Assembly: GCA_016705955.1 (NCBI GenBank)
Contig: JADJKO010000008.1
Span: 97,977 to 161,976, forward strand
From: Flavobacteriales bacterium
Lineage (GTDB): Bacteria > Bacteroidota > Bacteroidia > Flavobacteriales_F > PHOS-HE28
Length of the DNA stretch: 64,000 nt
Direction of reading: 5' to 3'
Below are positions 53,201 to 60,790 of this stretch, piece by piece. The notes beneath the pieces are model-generated. The model saw nothing but the letters and a program-made list of their open reading frames with translations, did not search any database and had not been told where the DNA came from. How positions within the stretch are numbered: position 1 is the stretch's first letter; each line of letters starts with the position of its first letter. The position numbers and the translations under genes are program-made.

Positions 53201-53513
53201 CCGGTGCGCGTTCAGGAATGGCCACGCCATCCAACAGGTGCGGCGTCAGGAGTTCGTTCAGTTGCCGGAAGCCTTCGTTGTTCTTCGCGATGCCGATGTA
53301 AAGCAGTCGTGCGCCCTGTTTGAATTCGATGCCCACCACCGGCCGCACTTCATAGCGTTCCGCCAAGCGCACCAGATCGGACACGCCCGCTGTGTTGTGG
53401 ATGTCGGTGAGCGCGAACGAACGGATACCCGCTGCTTGCGCTTGACGCAGCAGTTCCTCCGGCGACATCAAGCCGTGATTGAAACTGAACCAGCTGTGGG
53501 TGTTGAGGTACAT
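50229..53513 (-). CDS. dnaE: DNA polymerase III alpha-type (DnaE) polymerase carrying in-frame repeat insertions
   Basis: A 1094-residue C-family polymerase of the shorter Bacteroidota type. The N-terminal PHP domain starts MYLNTHSWFSFNHG, and the catalytic palm has HVGRGSGANSLVAYCLGI and PPDFDIDFSWKDRDEVYRYV. The thumb and fingers are normal (IGCFYVESPAMRMLLKKLKV and SFAKGHSASYAVESYQSLYL). The helix-hairpin-helix/OB part follows. Three segments do not belong to the family: residues about 405-410 (ASTSLS), about 520-550 (ending DRTTDNQQPTINI) and about 797-825 (ending NNGQPTTNNSI). Each is the translation of a repeat element, and the frame stays open through all three. The frame opens with GTG one codon before the ATG at 53511-53513, which I prefer. 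Confidence 0.93.
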   Translation of the reverse strand: MYLNTHSWFSFNHGLMSPEELLRQAQAAGIRSFALTDIHNTAGVSDLVRLAERYEVRPVVGIEFKQGARLLYIGIAKNNEGFRQLNELLTPHLLDGVAIPERAPEMPDTFVIYPFTAAPEQLKPNERIGIRPKDLTRLPFSPWAKRQQDLVALLPVSFRHKQDHNCHRLLRTVAKNTVVSMLPPEEIASPDDRFRSAEEVRRIYQDLPALIRNAEQLLEECSIAFDNSDKTKRVFGESEALDLERLRSDTLVGRAYRYPNASPTVVARMERELDVIARMGFISYFLINQDIVRFARSKGFFHVGRGSGANSLVAYCLGITDVDPIELDLYFERFISTARKKPPDFDIDFSWKDRDEVYRYVFKKYGDGHVAQIATYTTYQWRGAIRELGKAVGLPPAEIDALSDASTSLSTRGDHGYYARGRPSATASGSGLDKVAQAVVRYAKHLIGMPHQFGIHAGGILVSELPLTYYTSLHRPPKGFPVTQFSMLEAEDLGLHKFDLLSQRGLGHIRDAVELVNGGSVVGCQWEGLSHKTTRAGLCDRTTDNQQPTINIDIHDIKRFKEDPAIKELIRAGNTIGCFYVESPAMRMLLKKLKVDDYLGLVAASSIIRPGVAESGMMREYLLRHNDPERIKLAPPELLRIMPETYGVMVYQEDVLKVAHHYAGLDLEEADILRRGMSARFRDRPEFKEVERKFFANCRSKGHPDAEAAEIWRQIESFASFSFAKGHSASYAVESYQSLYLKAHHPLEFLVGVANNFGGFYRTEFYLHEAKRAGAVIEAPCVNASEELCSLVKGHDQSSVVGSAVAQASARKDVRRNNGQPTTNNSIHLGLGNIKGLTTEVAQLVLRERRRNGSFADLPDLLRRVPLHVEQARILVRVGALRFTGRSKPELLWDLALMHQGSKSADPIPDLFVMKVEAPRLPDLQHYPLADAYDELELLGFPLCDPFTLVETDAVAGSHAAVVGRDGRLLGNVPGAARTMETIPPTTSKQPPPFLARQMSTHIGQRVSMLGYMIHVKTTTTSSGSYMSFGSFIDPAGDFWDSTQFPSVAERFPFRGRGVYRLTGYVEEEFGHCALRTQHIEKLPWKPDPRYGEK
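51039..51124. repeat. In-frame palindromic element, copy A, inside dnaE
   Basis: This ~86-bp segment begins with TTG/GTT-rich sequence (GTTGTTGGTTGTCCGTTGTT) and has a GTCGCAC...GTGCGAC core. It ends with CCGAACCGACGACCGACGAC, the degenerate inverse of its beginning. It lies between the usual DnaE segments CSLVKG and IHLGLGNIKGL and is translated. Its core is the inverted copy of the core of element B. Confidence 0.8.
51864..51956. repeat. In-frame palindromic element, copy B, inside dnaE
   Basis: This ~93-bp segment has GTTGTTGGTTGTCCGTTGT near one end, a GTCGCAC...TTGTGCGAC core, and GACAACCGACAACCGAG at the other end, so its ends are inverted repeats. The core AAGCCAGCGCGC appears inverted in element A as GCGCGCTGGCTT. 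It lies in dnaE between the segments RDAVELV and IDIHDIKRFKED, where relatives have a short linker. Confidence 0.8.
52284..52301. repeat. Short palindromic element inside dnaE
   Basis: GCTGAGCGAAGTCGAAGC is identical to the copy inside sufE at 32865-32882. In dnaE it is translated as ASTSLS, between EIDALSD and TRGDHGY. Confidence 0.8.
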
Positions 53514-53519
53514 CACGCG

Positions 53520-53546
53520 GCGATCGACGACTTACACGTCGATCGC
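53520..53546. promoter_or_regulatory. Operator-like perfect inverted repeat between dnaE and thiL
   Basis: GCGATCGACG and CGTCGATCGC form a perfect 10-bp inverted repeat around the 7-nt spacer ACTTACA, 6 bp upstream of the dnaE ATG in a 63-bp divergent spacer. A partial copy with the same spacer length is upstream of dinB (39212-39229). It may be a repressor site for DNA-damage polymerases or a leader hairpin. Confidence 0.6.
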
Positions 53547-53576
53547 GATGCCTAGAAATTAGCGGATCTTCGCGCC

Positions 53577-54620
53577 ATGTCGGACACTCTTCCTCGCACC
53601 GAGCTTTCATCGCTCGGCGAATTCGGCCTGATCGAGCGCATCGCCTCGCGCATCCAACTCACGCAGGACTCGTCGGTCAAGGGCATCGGTGACGATGCTG
53701 CCGTGATCGACCCGCAAGGCTTGCACCAAGTGGTCACCACCGATATGCTCGTGGAAGGCGTTCACTTCGACCTCGGCTATGTGCCGCTGAAGCACCTCGG
53801 CTACAAAGCCATCGTGGTGAACCTGAGCGATGTGTACGCGATGAACGCCACGCCGCATCAGGTCACCGTGGCGATCGCGCTGAGCAATCGCTTTCCGGTG
53901 GAAGCGATCGATGAGTTGTATGAAGGCATGGCGCAAGCATGCGCGCATTACGGCGTGGACCTCGTGGGTGGTGATACGTGCAGCAGTACCAGCGGCCTGG
54001 TCATCGCTGTCACCGCCATCGGCTCCGCGAAGAAGGAGGACATCGTGTACCGTAGCGGCGCGAAGGAGAACGACCTGCTGGTGGTGACTGGTGATCTGGG
54101 TGGCGCGTACATGGGCCTGCAAGTGTTGGAGCGCGAGAAGGCCGTCTTCAAAGAGACCGGCGCGCAACCGGACCTGGCCGGACACGATTACATCCTCGAG
54201 CGACAATTGAAACCCGAAGCGCGCAAGGACATCATCGAACTCCTGAAGAAGCTCGATGTGAAGCCGACCAGCATGATCGACATCAGCGATGGTCTAGCGA
54301 GCGAAGTGCTCCATCTCTGCAGACAGAGCGGCATCGGCGCCATGGTCCACGACCAGAAATTGCCGATCGACCCAACGACCTACCGGACCGCGCGCGATTT
54401 CAATCTGGATCCCTCCACGTGCGCGTTGAATGGCGGTGAGGACTACGAATTGCTGTTCACCGTCGCGCAAGCGGACTATGAAAAGGTGAAAGGCAATCCG
54501 AGCCTATCGGTGATCGGCCACATGACCGACAAGGCCAGCGGCTACCACCTCGTGGACAAGCACGGCGGCACCCACGAACTGCGCGCGCAGGGTTGGGATG
54601 CGTTTTTGAGGAAGGAATGA
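53577..54620 (+). CDS. thiL: Thiamine-monophosphate kinase
   Basis: A 347-residue ATP-dependent kinase that makes thiamine diphosphate from thiamine monophosphate. Characteristic segments are LGEFGLIERIA, GIGDDAAVI, VVTTDMLVEGVHFD, the long IVVNLSDVYAMNATPHQVTV, DLVGGDTCSSTSG, MIDISDGLASEVLHLC and LNGGEDYELLFTV. All the metal- and nucleotide-binding aspartates are in place. No TPP riboswitch was recognised in the 63-bp leader shared with dnaE. Confidence 0.96.
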   Translation: MSDTLPRTELSSLGEFGLIERIASRIQLTQDSSVKGIGDDAAVIDPQGLHQVVTTDMLVEGVHFDLGYVPLKHLGYKAIVVNLSDVYAMNATPHQVTVAIALSNRFPVEAIDELYEGMAQACAHYGVDLVGGDTCSSTSGLVIAVTAIGSAKKEDIVYRSGAKENDLLVVTGDLGGAYMGLQVLEREKAVFKETGAQPDLAGHDYILERQLKPEARKDIIELLKKLDVKPTSMIDISDGLASEVLHLCRQSGIGAMVHDQKLPIDPTTYRTARDFNLDPSTCALNGGEDYELLFTVAQADYEKVKGNPSLSVIGHMTDKASGYHLVDKHGGTHELRAQGWDAFLRKE

Positions 54621-54660
54621 TTTCCTTGTTGGTCTGAAAATGCCTGACCCGGATTGTGTA

Positions 54661-55731
54661 TCAATTGGTCGTTGTGCAATCCGTTAGGAAGGTCATGATG
54701 CGCTGAAGGTTGCCCGTCGCTTGCGTCATAGCGAAGATGCCGTTGTCGTCGCACCAATCGCTCCATGGCCTTGAAGGTGCTATCGTAGCAAACCGAGAGG
54801 AACTCCCGGGAGACAATCGCTTTGGCTTTTGAACGGATATGCCATGCCGTTTAGCGGCCCGATTCGCCTTGTCGAACATCTCGCGGATCTTCGTGATAGG
54901 GACGGCACTTCCATTGTTGGCGCCGAGGCGGAGACTGATGAACGGCTCGTGCTTAGATGCGCCTGCGACTTGAACATATGTGTAGTAACCATCGCTTGTC
55001 TGCGGCCAACCAATGGTAAAGGCCAAGAAGCCGCCCTGAGCGTTCGGGACCTCGTTATAGTGTGGGTCCTGAGTGGATGGAAGGGCAGCGCACACATCAT
55101 GGAAGCATCCGTACCACTGGGTCCTGTTCCATTCCTGCATCGGTTTGGACTCGTATCGGAGCAGCGCATCGTGTCCATTGCGTCGTACTTCGCACCAGCT
55201 GGTGAGGATCTCGCTTTTGACACCAACGAGTCTCTCCTTGGAAAAGAACTTCGTGATATCCGGCAAGTAGAGCCGCCTTGCTTTCAGTCCTGCTCCTTCG
55301 GCTTGCCTCGTACCCTCCACCCACGTCTTGATGTAAATAGGTAGAATGCTATCGCGTTCGATCTTCCAGATTTGCTCCGCACGCCTATGCTCCTTGGTCA
55401 GTGCATCGAGATAGCCACTGATCTGAGTGCCGTAGTCGCTCGTGTAGGTCTTGTCCTCGATGAGCAAATAGTGATCGGTGTTCCCGGCGCCGTGTAGGCG
55501 AAGGAGGAGGTCGATCTTCAAGTGCTGCTGGATAACCTCGACGTGCTCATAGGGCGGGGTTTTCGCGGAGGAGGATTCGTACAACCACCGAATGAACGCC
55601 CTGGCGATCTCATGCACCTCTGTGTCCCTATGTAACGTGTCCGCATGAGCGCAGAGCCAAGCGAAGAAGGCATCTTGACTTAGTTCAGAAGTGGCGTAGT
55701 CGAACAAGTTGGTCGAAGGCTTGGTTTCCAT
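54661..55731 (-). CDS. PD-(D/E)XK nuclease superfamily protein
   Basis: A 356-residue protein with the N-terminal signature NLFDYATSELSQDAFFAWL, which marks a PD-(D/E)XK nuclease-like family. The catalytic core appears as IDLLLRL (Asp) followed by YLLIEDKTYT (ExK), with a helix containing QISGYLDAL afterwards. The C-terminal half (about 200-356) has no recognised domain; it contains FLAFTIGWPQ and YYTYVQVAG. Such proteins occur in accessory and defence loci. It is divergent from the WYL regulator across 69 bp and converges on thiL. The base composition is less GC-rich than in the housekeeping neighbours. Confidence 0.85.
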   Translation of the reverse strand: METKPSTNLFDYATSELSQDAFFAWLCAHADTLHRDTEVHEIARAFIRWLYESSSAKTPPYEHVEVIQQHLKIDLLLRLHGAGNTDHYLLIEDKTYTSDYGTQISGYLDALTKEHRRAEQIWKIERDSILPIYIKTWVEGTRQAEGAGLKARRLYLPDITKFFSKERLVGVKSEILTSWCEVRRNGHDALLRYESKPMQEWNRTQWYGCFHDVCAALPSTQDPHYNEVPNAQGGFLAFTIGWPQTSDGYYTYVQVAGASKHEPFISLRLGANNGSAVPITKIREMFDKANRAAKRHGISVQKPKRLSPGSSSRFATIAPSRPWSDWCDDNGIFAMTQATGNLQRIMTFLTDCTTTN

Positions 55732-55800
55732 TTTCGTGTTGATAGGTGCTCAAAGTAGAGAAAGCATACCGTCAAACGCTGTCGTAGCGACCTTCGTCCC

Positions 55801-56697
55801 ATGTCCCTTCCCGCCAAACTCAAACGCTACCTGCTCATACTGGAGAGGGTCCGGCGCCGCCCGTCGTTCGCGGAATTGCACGACCACCTCTCTGCGCACG
55901 GGTTCGAGCTGAGCCATCGGACGCTTCAGCGCGACTTGGAACGGTTGCGCATCGATCTGGGCATTGAGGTGGAATATGACCGGCCGAACAACGTGTACCG
56001 CATGGCGGAACTTGACGGGGAGCACGACACGGTGTTGCGGCTATTGGAGCGTGCGCAATTGTTGGAACTTGTCGGCGACGACCCGAAGCGTGCGCGTGAA
56101 CTCGCCAAGCACATCGACTTCGAAGGGCTCGGTCGCTTGCAGGGGCTTGAGCACCTGTCGCCCTTGCTTCGGGCGATCCGTGAGCGCAAGGAAGTGGTGA
56201 TCACGTACCGTCGGTTCCAGACGGACGAGACCAAGGAACACCACGTTCGGCCGCATATACTGAAGGAATATCATGGCCGATGGTATGTGGTGGGGTGGTC
56301 GAGGAAATACCCTCGGCCGATCACCCTGGGCTTGGATCGCATCGAGGGGATCCTGATCACTTCAGCACGTTTCGCGCTGGACAAGTCGCGTCGATTGCGA
56401 GAGGTGGTGGCATCCATGATCGGGGTCGATGCTTCCGCTGAGCGCATTGAAACCGTCCTGGTCCGAGCCAGTGCCGATCAGGCCAAGTACATCCGATCGT
56501 TGCCCTGGCATGCCAGCCAACAAGTGGAACGTGAGGACGAGGAGCATGTCGTCTTCCGGTTCACGTTGCGGCCCAACTACGAACTGCGACAATTGATCAT
56601 GGGCTGTGGCGCCCAGGTGAAGGTGTTGGAGCCGGCATGGCTGGCGAAGGAGATCCAGCAAGTGCATAAGGATTCCGTGGAGATGTATCGGAGATAG
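55801..56697 (+). CDS. HTH-WYL transcriptional regulator
   Basis: A 298-residue regulator. It has an N-terminal winged helix (about 5-60; PSFAELHDHLSAHGFELSHR and RTLQRDLERLRIDLGIEVEY). A WYL ligand-binding domain follows at about 115-190, with VVITYRRFQTDE, HHVRPHILKEYHGRWYVVGW (the WYV core) and ITLGLDRIEGI. A WCX-type C-terminal domain ends with LLGCG-like LRQLIMGCGAQVKVLEPAWL. WYL proteins often control defence and DNA-damage loci by sensing nucleic-acid ligands. The AAA+/M41 gene starts 46 nt downstream and is probably its co-transcribed partner, and the PD-(D/E)XK gene is divergent. Confidence 0.93.
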   Translation: MSLPAKLKRYLLILERVRRRPSFAELHDHLSAHGFELSHRTLQRDLERLRIDLGIEVEYDRPNNVYRMAELDGEHDTVLRLLERAQLLELVGDDPKRARELAKHIDFEGLGRLQGLEHLSPLLRAIRERKEVVITYRRFQTDETKEHHVRPHILKEYHGRWYVVGWSRKYPRPITLGLDRIEGILITSARFALDKSRRLREVVASMIGVDASAERIETVLVRASADQAKYIRSLPWHASQQVEREDEEHVVFRFTLRPNYELRQLIMGCGAQVKVLEPAWLAKEIQQVHKDSVEMYRR

Positions 56698-56743
56698 TTC
56701 GCCTACGACAGCGTATGGCGAAGTGCCGGCCGAACATTGCGGC

Positions 56744-58810
56744 ATGAGCGACACACATGCCATGGTGCGGGATACGATGTTCAACAATACGTTCGCCGTG
56801 CGGACCCAGCAACTGGAGAAGGCCAGAACACAACTGAAATCGGATCATGTCGGCATTGATGACGCCATCGATGCGTTGATCGATGCGGTCGCTGCATGGT
56901 TCCAATTCCCTGTACTGCAACAACGGCCACGCGTGCTGGGCTTGTGGGGCATGACGGGTACCGGCAAGTCGTCATTGGTGAAAGGGTTGGTGAAGGCCCT
57001 CGCCGTCGAGGATCGCACCTTCTGGTTGGATGCCGGGCAGAACGGTGACCGATCATGGTTGGATGAGCCGTTGTCGCGCGTGGGTGAGCGCATGGATGGA
57101 GAACCCTTCGTGTTGGTGGTGGATGAATTCCAGCACGCACGAACGATCACGAATGGCCAGGAAGCCCCGGAGAGCACACCGCTACGCGCGTTCTGGGAAT
57201 TGATCGATAGTGGTCGATTCCTCACCTGGCCGCGCAGCTACCATTTGTCCGACCTGCTGGACCTGCGGGATCAATTGTCGGCTGCGATCGCACAAGGCGT
57301 CCGTGTCCGCGAGGGAAAGGTGGTAAGGGGCGTGAACGTGCATGCGCAATGCTTGGGCCTGGACGAGCCGTCCGCGAAGCTCCGAAGCGATCGCCCCTGG
57401 TTCGTGCCCGACAAGGAAGTGGAGCGTATGCAACAAGGCTACAACGACCGGGTGCGATCGAGGCAAGAAGTTCGCGCTGTCTTTGCGCGTTGTGATGGAC
57501 CGGAGTCGCTGCACGTGCTGAACGATTGGATCGCGCAGAGCTATCGCATGCGTGAGGTGGATGGCAGCAAAGCGATGGTGATCGTGCTCGGCAACTTGGA
57601 CGATCTCTATGTGATGGGCAAAGTCCTGTGGCCGGAATTGCATCCGGACGTGCTGCTCCACCGTCACCGGAAGTTGAGTGCGAACGGCGTTCCGGCCATG
57701 CTGACGCGCATGTTCCGGATGGAGCAGGTGGGTCGCTTGGGTTACGACCATGTTCTGTTCCCGCCGCTTGGAGAGGAAGCGACATTGAGGCTTGTCCAGA
57801 GCAGGATCGATCGCTTGTCCGGATCGATGGGAAACAACCTTGGTGCGTCGATCCGCTTTTCGGAAGAAGCGTGTGCCGTGATCGCCCACAATGCAGCGGT
57901 GCCGGTGCTTGGCGCGCGACCGTTGATCACAGCAGTGGACCGCATCGTTCCCGCGTTGGCGTGCGAGGCATTGGCTCGGAGCGGGCAAAAGGACGGCCAG
58001 TCGATCAGCTTTCACATCTCCACCGCCTCCAAAGATTTCGTTGCTCGAACATCCACCGACGAGGGTTCAGCGCACGTGCTCAGGTCTCCATTCCCGAAAG
58101 TACCGGCCATGGATCCGGAACACGTTCTCAGGATCGCGGTCCATGAAGCCGGGCATGTCGTCGCTGGCGTTTGTCTGTCCGGTGCGCGGCCGCTCCAAGC
58201 GTGCGTGCGATCCGCTGGCGGAGAAGTAGCGGGCTTTGTTGTTTGGGATGACCGTTCACATGAACCGTTCCTTCGCGAGGATGTGATCGGGAGGCTCGCA
58301 TTGGCTTTGGGCGGCTATGCAGCCGAGCGCTTGCGGTATGGAGCGGACGGCATCAGCTTGGGTTCGTCCGACGATCTGCGGAAAGCCACGCGCATGGCCC
58401 TGGGACTTATCCGGGAAGAAGGCTTCGGTGCATCGCCATGCTACCAGACCGAGCACCTTGGCGATGCGGATATCGGCTTTCGCGGCATGATGGAGGAACG
58501 CGAGAGGGAAGCGCGTAGTTGGCTGGAGGAGGCTTTGAAGCGAGCTGGATCGATCCTGGAACGGGAGAGGGAATTGTTCGCGCGACTTGTTGATCGGCTG
58601 TCCACTGAGCGTTCATTGATCGCAACAGAACTGAACGCGATCATTGAGGAACACAGGACCACATCAAGGGATCAGGTCAATGAACAGCAGAAGGAGGACT
58701 TCACCCGCTGCTCGCCCAAGGATGGGATGCGTTCAGGAAGACGAGCGAGTGAATCGCATCAAGCGGCATCCTTGAGCGCCAGCGCCCGGTCACGAACGAG
58801 CGCATCATAA
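56744..58810 (+). CDS. Clp-like AAA+ ATPase fused to an FtsH-type M41 peptidase
   Basis: A protein of about 688 residues. Walker A is LWGMTGTGKSSLV (about 69-76) and Walker B is FVLVVDEFQHA (about 123-129). A long AAA+ module ends with NAAVPVLGARPLITAVDRIV, a sensor-2-like GAR motif as in Clp/HslU-class proteins. The C-terminal part is an M41 zinc peptidase: His467-Glu468 and His471 in VHEAGHVVAG, and the third ligand Asp543 or Asp544 in LGSSDDLRKATRMA. The ~77-residue spacing equals that of FtsH. There are no transmembrane helices, unlike FtsH, and no SRH-type FtsH AAA domain. Start codons at 56723 (GTG), 56744 and 56765 are possible. The 3' end overlaps the convergent downstream gene by 52 bp. 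Confidence 0.8.
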   Translation: MSDTHAMVRDTMFNNTFAVRTQQLEKARTQLKSDHVGIDDAIDALIDAVAAWFQFPVLQQRPRVLGLWGMTGTGKSSLVKGLVKALAVEDRTFWLDAGQNGDRSWLDEPLSRVGERMDGEPFVLVVDEFQHARTITNGQEAPESTPLRAFWELIDSGRFLTWPRSYHLSDLLDLRDQLSAAIAQGVRVREGKVVRGVNVHAQCLGLDEPSAKLRSDRPWFVPDKEVERMQQGYNDRVRSRQEVRAVFARCDGPESLHVLNDWIAQSYRMREVDGSKAMVIVLGNLDDLYVMGKVLWPELHPDVLLHRHRKLSANGVPAMLTRMFRMEQVGRLGYDHVLFPPLGEEATLRLVQSRIDRLSGSMGNNLGASIRFSEEACAVIAHNAAVPVLGARPLITAVDRIVPALACEALARSGQKDGQSISFHISTASKDFVARTSTDEGSAHVLRSPFPKVPAMDPEHVLRIAVHEAGHVVAGVCLSGARPLQACVRSAGGEVAGFVVWDDRSHEPFLREDVIGRLALALGGYAAERLRYGADGISLGSSDDLRKATRMALGLIREEGFGASPCYQTEHLGDADIGFRGMMEEREREARSWLEEALKRAGSILERERELFARLVDRLSTERSLIATELNAIIEEHRTTSRDQVNEQQKEDFTRCSPKDGMRSGRRASESHQAASLSASARSRTSAS

Positions 58811-60324
58811 CCCTTCCCGGTCAACGTGCTATCGATCCATGCGATCGGATCGAAATGGTCCAGCACCGGTTGTTCCAGCGGATCCGCAAGCACCGTTCCC
58901 AATTCTTCGCGGAATGTGATCATGAGCGATCTGCGGGCATCCTCCGAGCGGGCCTTCGACAGGTTGCGGATGAAGGTGAGGAGCAGTGGCTCGAACCTGT
59001 ACTGGCGCTCTCGCGTGCGGAGGAATCGTTCGGTGTTGCGCAGGGTATAGGACAACAAGCTCGTTCTTCCGGATCCAAGGAGTGTGATCAATTGGAGCAT
59101 GCGTCCGAAGCAGACCGTGTCGCTGCTGTCCCCAGTGCCTGCATTGTTCAACAGGTCGTTCAGCCAGCGCATTGCCTTGTCATGGTCACCGGCGCCGAAG
59201 TACGCGTAGGCCACTTGGTATCGGAACGCTGCTTTCCGGACCGGCCCCAAGCGTTCACCGTGCCGCGCCAACCCGCGCTCCACCACCTGAACGAGTTCGA
59301 TGGCCTTATCGAAGGCGCCGAGACGCGAATGGATGGAGAGTTCCAAGCTCGTGGTCGTGCTGAATAATTTGAGATTGAGGTCGTCGGATTCGGGCATGTT
59401 CCATTGTGAAGGGGCTGTGCGGAACCGCTTCAACAGATCGAACGCTTCGGTGTATCGGCCCAGGCGAGTGTAGGTGTAGATCAGGTTGCTCATCACGCCA
59501 AGCACCAGATTGGGTTCTTCGCTGAACTGCTCCTTGTTCGCGTTCAGTATGGTGAGATTCGCTTCGAGGTGTTGCTGGCAGGTGACCATGTCGCAGACCG
59601 CGAAGGCCGCTGCACTATGGATGTGGTGGAAATAGAATCGTGCTTTCGCGGATGACCCCTCTCCGGGGTCCTGTTGGAGCAAGGGGTGTTGGAGAAGAGC
59701 CGTGATCCGTGAGCGCGTGCCTTCATCACGCACTTGTCCCTCGCGGTACAGGATCAGAAGAAGCCGACTCTTCAGGTCCCAGAGCCCATCGATCCGAAGT
59801 TGCTCTTCCAGGACCGCCGAGGCACCACCCGCCAACGTTTCGAGGTCGCCTTCGGTGACGCTCGCGTAGTTGTGACATTCGATCAAGCGACGCTCCCATT
59901 CGGCCACGGCCAGGAGTGCTGGCGCACGGTGATGCACTTCCGCCAACCGCCTCGCGCTATGCAGCATCTTCTCTGCATCGGCGTACAAAGCCCGTTGGTA
60001 CAGGATCTCCACGTGGTGCAACGTGCGGTTCAAGCGCGCATCCACAGAGCTCTCCGCGTGGTAGGCATCCAGGCAACGAAGAATGGTCTCGTAGAGCCTG
60101 CGCTTCGCAATGGCCAAGTGACGGATGAACGCCTCGTGCTTGAAGCGTGAGCGGATAGCTGACTCGTTGTAAGGCTCCAGGTCCGCGATCCCATCGAAGA
60201 GAAGCTGCTGGGTCGTGCCTCCCTCCGGGGCATGTCGGCCGATATGGAGCTTGAAGTACCGCTTCTCCGCGCCGGACATGGAACGGATCAAGCGGTGCAG
60301 ATGGTCCTGGCTCTTGCGCGGCAT
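58759..60324 (-). CDS. Helical-repeat (TPR-like) protein of unknown function
   Basis: A 521-residue cytoplasmic protein made almost wholly of helices. It begins MPRKSQDHLHRLIRSMSGAE with the conserved-looking AEKRYFKLHIG segment. TPR-like helix pairs follow (YQRALYADAEKMLHSARRLA, LIYTYTRLGRYTEAFDLLKR, YQVAYAYFGAGDHDKAMRWL). The ATG at 60322-60324 was chosen; 78 further codons are open upstream but look like noncoding sequence. Proteins with this N-terminus are widespread in Bacteroidota without assigned function. It converges with the AAA+/M41 gene. Confidence 0.8.
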   Translation of the reverse strand: MPRKSQDHLHRLIRSMSGAEKRYFKLHIGRHAPEGGTTQQLLFDGIADLEPYNESAIRSRFKHEAFIRHLAIAKRRLYETILRCLDAYHAESSVDARLNRTLHHVEILYQRALYADAEKMLHSARRLAEVHHRAPALLAVAEWERRLIECHNYASVTEGDLETLAGGASAVLEEQLRIDGLWDLKSRLLLILYREGQVRDEGTRSRITALLQHPLLQQDPGEGSSAKARFYFHHIHSAAAFAVCDMVTCQQHLEANLTILNANKEQFSEEPNLVLGVMSNLIYTYTRLGRYTEAFDLLKRFRTAPSQWNMPESDDLNLKLFSTTTSLELSIHSRLGAFDKAIELVQVVERGLARHGERLGPVRKAAFRYQVAYAYFGAGDHDKAMRWLNDLLNNAGTGDSSDTVCFGRMLQLITLLGSGRTSLLSYTLRNTERFLRTRERQYRFEPLLLTFIRNLSKARSEDARRSLMITFREELGTVLADPLEQPVLDHFDPIAWIDSTLTGKGYDALVRDRALALKDAA

Positions 60325-60426
60325 GGGTGGGATTTGCACGGAGAAAGTAGCTCCGCCGATCACGAACGAAAAGGCGTGTACGGGGAACGGTGCATCACAC
60401 GGAAGGAACGGTTGATCATCCGGAAA

Positions 60427-60450
60427 TGAAAACGCCCGGAGAACCGGGCG
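60427..60450 (-). terminator. Rho-independent terminator after the small lipoprotein gene
   Basis: On the minus strand CGCCCGG, TTCT loop, CCGGGCG, then TTTTCATTT: a 7-bp GC-rich stem followed by a T-run, 29 nt downstream of the lipoprotein stop codon. Confidence 0.85.
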
Positions 60451-60478
60451 CTCATGTGAAGCAAACAGGCTGAGGGGG

Positions 60479-60748
60479 TCAGCCCGGCTTCTTCTTCTTG
60501 TTCCGCTCGCCGTCTCCGACGTCGTCACCGTCATCACTGATGGAGGAATCCTCGCCATCCTTCCCTGAGTCCTGCAAACCGCCGTTCGAAGGCTGGTCGG
60601 TCACTGCGGTCACGTGGATGCCTTTGGCAACTCCATCCGCGTGATTCGAAGGGGCTACGCATTCATCCTTCGAGCAACCCACCAGCAACACGGCCAGCAC
60701 GAAAAGGCTGGCGATGGATCGGTTCAGTATGGTGCTCAGGAACTTCAT
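60479..60748 (-). CDS. Small acidic lipoprotein
   Basis: An 89-residue lipoprotein. The start at 60746-60748 gives MKFLSTILNRSIASLFVLAV and the lipobox LLVGC. The mature chain is highly acidic (KDGEDSSISDDGDDVGDGE) with a lysine-rich end (RNKKKKPG), so probably disordered. No function is assigned. It lies 42 bp downstream of the propeller histidine kinase gene in the same orientation, with a terminator after it. Confidence 0.75.
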   Translation of the reverse strand: MKFLSTILNRSIASLFVLAVLLVGCSKDECVAPSNHADGVAKGIHVTAVTDQPSNGGLQDSGKDGEDSSISDDGDDVGDGERNKKKKPG

Positions 60749-60790
60749 GCGTCGGTCAAAGGTAGTCGCGTCCATGGCGGATCGCAAGCC

